Assembly: GCA_021234155.1 (NCBI GenBank)
Contig: JAJEKV010000036.1
Span: 11,921,426-11,985,425 of the forward strand
Source of the DNA: Isoetes taiwanensis
Taxonomy: Eukaryota; Streptophyta; Lycopodiopsida; Isoetales; Isoetaceae
DNA: 64,000 bases
Reading direction: 5' to 3'
Below the pieces are notes generated by a model that had not been told where the DNA came from, did not search any database, and saw nothing but the letters and a program-made list of their open reading frames with translations. Shown here piece by piece: positions 58,538 to 64,000 of this stretch. The position numbers and the translations under genes were made by a program. Position 1 is the stretch's first letter, and each line of letters starts with the position of its first letter.

Positions 58538-59047
58538 GTGTTCAAATTATATCAAGGACCAGCAAATCTGACATCTAGACCAAGGAATATGGAGCACGTC
58601 AAAACTTTGGTGGAGTCCTTTCAGAGAGACCCACATCCAGTCTTCACTCCCGCTGATGTGATTCCATTCAATCCCCTCACAAATAAACTGGTCCCTTGGA
58701 AAACCGAGGATGACCTCATGGGGATGCACTATTATATAGTGAATGGTAATCATTCAGTTATGGCTGCTCAACTTGTATGTAGAAGACTCGGCACACCAAA
58801 GTCCCAAGAGCAAATGTCAAAGATTTATCTTCAACGGAATTGCCGAAAGTGTTGTGCGCACAAATCAACGAGCAGGAATGCCTCGCATTTCGGTTTAGAA
58901 GTCAATGATATCACCGCGAAGACTATTTTCAAAGAGCCATTCATTGATAACATAACCCACCAAGGGCAGCAATATGCTCTATGCGGGAAGCCTCGATCCA
59001 TCGGGACGGGCAATCTCGCTCGTAACCATACAAGGTACATGTCTTAA
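58538..59047 (+). CDS. ParB/sulfiredoxin-like segment of the plus-strand gene
   Basis: A 169-codon open frame reads KLYQGPANLTSRPRNMEHVK, TLVESFQRDPHPVFTPADVI, PFNPLTNKLVPW, then MHYYIVNGNHSVMAAQLVCR and a cysteine-rich NCRKCCAHKS. The layout 'R-x-x-N-x-x-HVxxLxxSFxxx … P-x-x-x-IPFN … Y-x-IVNGNHSV-x-AA' resembles the ParB/Srx fold, where the (N/D)G-x-H-R/S loop binds nucleotide or DNA. That is an analogy from motifs only. A GTACAT donor-like site closes the exon at 59035, and coding-like sequence resumes after CCAG near 59214. Confidence 0.5.
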   Translation: MFKLYQGPANLTSRPRNMEHVKTLVESFQRDPHPVFTPADVIPFNPLTNKLVPWKTEDDLMGMHYYIVNGNHSVMAAQLVCRRLGTPKSQEQMSKIYLQRNCRKCCAHKSTSRNASHFGLEVNDITAKTIFKEPFIDNITHQGQQYALCGKPRSIGTGNLARNHTRYMS

Positions 59048-59063
59048 TTTTTCAGAAGATTAT

Positions 59064-59185
59064 GAAATGGCGCCGCGGGGCCATTTGTTCACCAAACGGC
59101 GCCACGGTGCCATTTCCTCACCAAAAATGCTTTACGGCGCCATTTTTCACCAAATGAAGCCCCACCGGCCATTTGCTCATTAAAT
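59064..59185 (+). repeat. GGCGCCAT palindrome cluster inside a probable intron
   Basis: Four decayed copies of the palindrome (59066, 59095, 59126, 59154) are separated by TTCACCAAA-type spacers of about 30 bp. They lie between the ParB-like exon and the next coding stretch. Confidence 0.8.
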
Positions 59186-59213
59186 GTTCAAGTCTAACTT
59201 CTTGTTGTTTCCA

Positions 59214-60797
59214 GCGTTATCCGACTCCGGCCGGAAGTTACCATGCGTGGTAAGCATCCTAAAGATTTCAACCAGTGGGTCTTCATGCCAGAGGATATTT
59301 TTCAGTTATTCGTGTCCCTATGGAACTTGTGGAAATCTTGCAAGCTAAAAGACAACAAGGGACAAACTATTACCATGGCGGGCAAAAGAATCGACTACTT
59401 CAGTCGGACCTACCCGAGGTGCATGAGGGGTATGGACTACTTAAGACCGCGGGTTACGCTCCGTGAAGTCTTTGGATGGGAAGACCTTCGCCAAGGTCAC
59501 TAGTGATTATAATGAGGTGTAAGCAATTCTTCAAGGCAAGGGCAAAGACACTAAGATCCATATCTTTCTTGAAGAAGGAGATTTTTGCATACGTGAAGGA
59601 TAATTTTCCGAGGAAGTTCAAGTCCTTCATCGATCTCGAGATGCTGCAGGTCGGGCCGAGGATACCGACCTGATTTCCATGGCCACCTTGCATAGTAAGT
59701 GGGTTGAAAACCGAGTGGGCAAGGAAGGCATTTTCGGTAACGTGCCACCCGCCTTTGGCAAGATTCATACGCAATGCAATCTTGAAGAGAGAGGATACCA
59801 AGACTTCCGTTCGCGGTTGAACTAATGTGACAACAAGGGACAAGTTGTTTGCACTCCGCATCAAGATCCTTGATTGCTATTTGGACACTAGAGGCATATT
59901 TCCAATGTGGGACAAAACCACACTAACAAATTTCTTTAATACGGTTGTAAAGAACACCACGGTGATTCTTTTGGATAGTAGTCTTCGCAAGGCGAGCACA
60001 ACTTTTTGATTTCATCTCATTGGATGATCCGGATTCCGGATCCGAGTTTATATTGGCATGTATGAGGACGAATACAAGAATCCGCCTCCCCGGGGAGTTC
60101 GGGAGGCCCATTCACTAGTGTATGCCACAAAGATTCAGGCCACCGAAGGTCCTCCCCGAAGTTATTGACCTCAAGTTCCCCTTCAACGATCATCCTCAAG
60201 AAGCGCCACGGTTCTCGTATGCGTAAGAAGACGAAGACGGGAGACCGAGGCTATGGTCGGGAAGCTCTGCAATGCCAGATTCAGTACAACACTGGCAAGG
60301 CTTGCCGGGGGACATAATTATGAGAAACCACCGGTCCGCTACATGCTCATTACCTCGTGCAGGAAAATGGTACCGCCAGAACAGGGGTGTTTGATTACTT
60401 CTCCGTGGTTCTTTTGGCGAGCTTCATTTTGAATAAGAGATTTTGCATTGTATTCGAAAGTGACCCGCTTAAGCATGAGTGCCTAAAGGGGATTCTAGAT
60501 AGGCTTGACCGCCATGAATCCTATCATCGCAGCCAGTTCGTGACGGAGAGACCACCCTTTGAAGTTGAAGAAGCGTAGATCCACCAAATCCGAGATGCCC
60601 AAGCTCCACCCGATGTGGACTATGATGTGATCAAGAATACACAATTCAATATGGACATTCTTGATGATCCCAATTTCAACGCCACAGCCGCGTTCGAGAG
60701 CTTTCTCGGGAGATCCTATGGTTGCTTCTTCTAGCCATGGCCCCGCCATACTGAACCTGATCCTATTGTGGAGCCTGTTCCTGATGAGGAACCCTGA
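59214..60797 (+). pseudogene. C-terminal part of the plus-strand gene of the element
   Basis: Coding-like pieces in several frames include MRGKHPKDFNQWVFMPEDIF and QAKRQQGTNYYHGGQK (59240-59400), RSISFLKKEIFAYVKDNFPR (about 59550), TRDKLFALRIKILDCYLDTR (59827), ENGTARTGVFDYFSVVLLAS (60360), SDPLKHECLKGILDRLDRHE, and an acidic tail PDPIVEPVPDEEP* near 60797. I recognise no domain. Because long open stretches alternate between frames at CG and CTG/CAG points, the true gene may be intact. Confidence 0.45.
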
Positions 60798-60974
60798 ATT
60801 TTGTATGAAAATAATGTAAATTGTACACTAATACTCTTGTATACAGGCTGCCTCTTCCGAGTCCTTGCCTGTTTTGGCAAATTTTTTAATATGCAAATCT
60901 ATGAATTCGGAATTTTTTACTATTTTTGTGATGTTATGTTTCTCCAGCTTCATTTTATGCAATGCTGGAATTTT

Positions 60975-61035
60975 TAATGGCGCCAATAAATGGCACTTTA
61001 GATGCATATTTTTTTTAAATGGCGCCATAATTGCT
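60975..61035 (+). repeat. GGCGCCA half-palindromes near the right end
   Basis: ATGGCGCCAATAAATGGC (60979) and AAATGGCGCCATAAT (61017) are the copies closest to the right terminus, about 100 bp from it. Confidence 0.75.
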
Positions 61036-61094
61036 CAAAAAATTGGCATAAATTTGACTAAAAAGGATTTTCGTTCCTAATTGGAATCACGAAA

Positions 61095-61124
61095 TTTCTC
61101 ATTTTAATGAAATTGTGCTTTTCA
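61095..61124 (-). repeat. Right terminal inverted repeat and TTCA duplication
   Basis: The inverted repeat ends …TAATGAAATTGTGCTT at 61120; TTCA 61121-61124 is the duplicated target. Confidence 0.88.
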
Positions 61125-61209
61125 TTGTTATTTTCTTTCGCTCCTCTTCCAGCCTAGCGCCTTTGGTGTTCTTCTTTTTAACCATATCTTATACTTGTTG
61201 CTGCCCTAC

Positions 61210-61945
61210 ATGGATCGCCATGGTCATCGGCATGATCGACGCCTGGAGATGGCCAGGAGACAGATTGATGTTGTCTTACCACCAGGGGAGGCTGGATATG
61301 CGGAACCGTCACATGTAAGTTACTGATTCTTGTATTTAGTAGCCTAGACATATATAAACTAGGAGAGGACGTGTACTGCGAGTAGTAAAAAAAAAACGCA
61401 GGTGTTTTTGGTCAAGGACACGGTCGCCTCTACCTTGAGTGGAGAGGACCAGGTGTGCCAGGCCCAAACTCACCTTCATACCTTACTAAGTACAATGTAG
61501 ATTACAAAATTGAGGTGTCGCGTAGTCAAGGTCATATGTCGACTTCACCTTGAGTGGAGGGGACTCTATGTATCGGGGCTAGCGCGTCTCCAAAAGATCT
61601 TTATTGAAATTGAAACTTATATAAGGGTCTTACTCGGGAAAGGGCATGGCCGGCTTCACCTTGAGTGGAGAGGACTACGTGTCCGAGCCCAATTCTGTCC
61701 ATTTAAGATTTAGGGTTTAGGGTTTAGGGTTTATACTACCATATATTGTATCTATCACAGCCGTTCAAACTATTGTGCAGTATATAGTACTTACCTTTTG
61801 TAATTGGCAGAGGGACAAAATAGTTTGCGATTGTAAAAGATGTATGGGGCTGAAGAGACGACTTAGAACGGTTGTTGAAGACCATCTGATAAGATTTGGT
61901 ACATTTGAACAACCCACCAGATCTGATGCTCGTCATGGATATCAG
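61210..61945 (+). CDS. TAM-like exons 1 and 2, copy 2
   Basis: Exon 1 (61210-61314) and exon 2 (61811-61945) are both open, of 35 and 45 codons, with phase-0 junctions (CAT|GTAAGT, GCAG|AGGGAC, CAG|GTTGGT). Exon 2 reads RDKIVCDCKRCMGLKRRLR then VVEDHLIRFGTFEQPTRSD and RHG. This is the intact version of the copy-1 exons. Its natural promoter (49030-49366) is now 11.8 kb away. Confidence 0.58.
61709..61729 (+). repeat. Interstitial telomere-type (TTTAGGG)3
   Basis: Three perfect units lie in intron 1, against five in copy 1. Confidence 0.9.
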
Positions 61946-62045
61946 GTTGGTATACAATTATTATTTGTTTTTTTTTTTTTTTTTTAAGAGTATCTCTCTC
62001 AGTTCAAGTATATATTCAAGATGTTTATGATATCTAAATATGTAG

Positions 62046-62864
62046 GTAGATGATGCTGATGTCTCCTCCAAACTAGATGTGGATTTTGGTTTAATGTTGT
62101 CCATAGAGGCATATGAAACCAAGCAAGAACCGATTCATCAATAATGTGGATGGGTGCCGCTCAACGCTGAAAGTGTTCCCTGCGTGAAAGAACACGAAGG
62201 GCTACAATCATGAGAACATTGCATGTGTCGCACATTTCTAAGAACGCTTGGCCTCATCGCCGAAAGCGTGGAAATTCTCAAGAATTGCAAAGATTAGTCC
62301 GACCCTTTGTTAGGGCACCGCAAGACATTTGGCTTGTGGCGGTAGGACTTACCTATCCCTATGGATCAAGAATTTGCTTATTGGGGAAGAAGATACATCA
62401 TTATCGGAGCCGCATTTGTCCGTAAGTCGGATTCGCCTTATCTCCCAAGACGTGATAGAAGTGGAGCGAGACACCCACATTCCATTAATGCCATATGCGT
62501 GTCCCGAAAACGATTGGAAAACTTGGCAAACTTTGACTAAATATGCTTGGCGATGAGGATTTATGGAATGAATTCCAATGTCGCGTCGATAGGCGTGGGG
62601 GCATGTGATGAGGAGTTGAAGTTTATTGATGGTCGGGCCGGGGTTCATGGCAATATTGCGGGGTTCATCAACAGTTCTATTGACAACCGTGAGCGATGCA
62701 ATTGTGAATTTTTAGAGTGTCAAGGAGGGGAGGAAGATTTTTTTACAAGATGTGTAAAAAGCAGATATATCATGGTGTGTGCTATTAAAAGCATAAACAT
62801 TGGAGATGAGTTATTCATCAACTATCGCTATGATAGACCTCTCCCATTTGAGATGGAACAATAG
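62046..62864 (+). CDS. SET-domain exon, copy 2 (C-terminal half open)
   Basis: After a TAG acceptor the frame starts VDDADVSSKLDVDFGLMLSI and then breaks at small indels. EVERDTHIPLMPYACPENDW is readable near 62460-62520. The open frame 62547-62864 contains the diagnostic SET C-terminus: IDGRAGVHGNIAGFINSSID, RERCNCEF, YIMVCAIKSINIGDELFINY and a final RPLPFEMEQ*. The cofactor/substrate-site motifs (GFINS with C-N-C, and GDEL-x-INY) are complete, so the fold could be functional if the upstream breaks are sequencing errors. Confidence 0.68.
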
Positions 62865-62984
62865 TATTGTTGTACTAAAAAAAAAGGAATAAAGTTTTTT
62901 TTTTTTTTTAATATGTTTTTTGTCAAATGGTTGTATGTATTTTATACTTATTACATTATTTGACATGATGGTTAATCGTTACTC

Positions 62985-63320
62985 TGTTTAATGAACTCAT
63001 TGAGCGGTCTCCATCCCGATCCATTAGTTCTAAGTTAGGTGCAAAGGGAAACCTATCGCCGTGAATTTCAAGCCGAGCGCACCAATATGAAGATATTGCA
63101 TACGATCAATATGAAGAGGATGAAACTATTGATTTAACCCGAGAAACGAAGTCTTTCGCGGACGAAGCCGATGCTCGATATGTTGCACGCTCTTCAAGAA
63201 TTACCCGATATTGATTTAGATGATGTCGAGGATGGTGGTGGAAAGGATATGGTAGAAGATGTGGGATACCCTTCGAGGATTGGTCGCATCGACGATGACC
63301 CTATTGTTATCGGGCGGTAA
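62985..63320 (+). pseudogene. Acidic linker exon, copy 2
   Basis: Counterpart of 3854-4170: REFQAERTNMKILHTINMKR-type frames alternate with the expected acidic frame, and MLDMLHALQELPDIDLDDVE is readable near 63170-63230. Small indels break it. Confidence 0.45.
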
Positions 63321-63514
63321 ACGCATTTATTTCCTGCGTCTCGAACCTCTCGTTTGTCGGGGCGTGCTCGCTAATTCTCAATCTCCAAACCAAGTTCAAG
63401 TGGAGCAATGCAAGTGTCTCCCGCTCTATTGAGGTGACATACTTATCAAGTCTTTCTATCTTACCACCATCTCCATCTTTTATCTTACCACTCTTAGATC
63501 GCAGTGTTATTGCA

Positions 63515-63613
63515 CGAGAAGATCCTTCCGAAGAAGAACAATATGCCTACCGAGCCGGATCTCAAGTTAAGAAAATGATTCAAGCTTAACCGCCTTGGTT
63601 ATAAAGTCATACA
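63515..63613 (+). pseudogene. Start of tnp2, copy 2 (cut by LTR element)
   Basis: LHEKILP-type sequence and MPTDRSQVKKMIQ are recognisable by alignment to 4353-4460, with small indels. The homology to copy 1 stops at GTCATACA (63613). Confidence 0.7.
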
Positions 63614-64000
63614 TGTTAGAATCGAGCTTGGGATTGAACCCAAGTATGCCAAGACTCATCTCCTTCAAACCCTCCCCGCACCTATATTTGCATACATGCA
63701 CTCAGATCGTGACTTTCGGTAGCATATTTTCTACGACAATCAGTCATATATATATTTTCTCATCAACCTGGATATATCCACTTGTCAAATCGTGCATGCC
63801 CTTCATATAGAAAGTTTTTCAACTTGCCTAAATAATAGGATGCCCTGTTGTCCTTATCTTCGGTTTGCCGTTGACTTTGACCCGTTGACGGTCAACCCAA
63901 AACCCTAAGTGGCGGGGCGGGGGTGTGCGTGTGTTTCTAGCGAGCCCAAAGAACACCGGGTAGGGTGTGCCCGCCACCTTTGACTTTGACTTTGACTTTG
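63614..64000 (+). mobile_element. LTR-like start of a new retroelement (runs off the window)
   Basis: Homology to copy 1 ends and TGTTAGAATCGAGCTTGGGA begins, a TG start typical of LTRs. CTTGGGATTGAACCCAAG forms a short inverted repeat. Further right are GTTGAC/TTTGACC words and a final (TTTGAC)4 repeat from 63979. The other LTR, polymerase and target duplication are outside the window, so this is inferred from the breakpoint and TG start. Confidence 0.5.

Larger units (their letters stand above)
49387..61120. mobile_element. 11.7-kb inverted-repeat DNA element of unassigned superfamily
   Basis: Its ends are AAGCACAATTTCATTATAAT and, reversed, AAGCACAATTTCATTAAAAT; 16 bases match perfectly and about 24 of the first 26 match. 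It is flanked by TTCA duplications, and the undisturbed target exists at 1937-1960. It contains a minus-strand transposase-like gene (about 51596-54748), a plus-strand gene (about 57384-60797), purine-rich minisatellites, a 59-bp tandem repeat, foldbacks and about twenty GGCGCCAT palindromes. The combination of a 4-bp TTCA duplication and these termini matches no superfamily I can name with confidence. Confidence 0.85.

Overview
The window looks like nuclear DNA from a land plant with a large, repeat-rich genome. The reasons are (TTTAGGG)n telomere-type repeats, a plant B3 DNA-binding domain, a CACTA (En/Spm-type) transposase with tnp2 and DUF4218 regions, a hAT element, L1-like LINEs and a Helitron-type 3' end. 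Several transposase-like families here (DFAENY/SDG/HGKG and GHTH-DID types) are, from memory, commoner outside flowering plants, so a fern, lycophyte, bryophyte or gymnosperm is an inference. I see no intact single-copy host gene, rRNA, tRNA or CRISPR. The window is a stack of nested mobile elements.

Layout. (1) 1-4821 and 29170-30890 are one CACTA-type locus: a B3-domain gene fragment, a repeat-rich promoter with a TATA box, a gene joining a transposase-associated (TAM-like) region to a SET domain, then tnp2 and DUF4218. (2) The tnp2 exon is split by a 24,348-bp hAT-type element (4822-29169) with an 8-bp target duplication GATGCGAC. Its interior is seven tandem ~3.7-kb units carrying pieces of an unrecognised spliced gene. 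(3) 31747-34345 is a minus-strand retroelement remnant in which a gag-like N-terminus precedes a transposase-like protein. (4) 34346-38175 is an L1-like LINE with ORF1, endonuclease and reverse transcriptase. (5) 38361-43572 is a ~1.37-kb repeat family interrupted by a segment with a Helitron-like 3' end. (6) 43573-44733 is the 5' part of a second L1-like element. (7) 47057-63613 is a second, direct-orientation copy of the start of the CACTA locus. It is interrupted by an 11,734-bp inverted-repeat element (49387-61120) with a TTCA target duplication, whose empty site is present in copy 1. A new LTR-type element begins at 63614.

The 11.7-kb element is the best candidate for something undescribed. 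It carries a minus-strand transposase-like gene, a divergent plus-strand gene with a ParB/sulfiredoxin-like segment, about twenty copies of the palindrome AATGGCGCCATGGCGCCATT or derivatives, a 59-bp tandem repeat and several long foldbacks.

Reading caution. Differences between near-identical copies in this window cluster at CAG/CTG and CG sites and are often small indels. That is not the pattern of methyl-C deamination. It looks like systematic base-calling error at methylated sites, so many frameshifts noted below may not be real.
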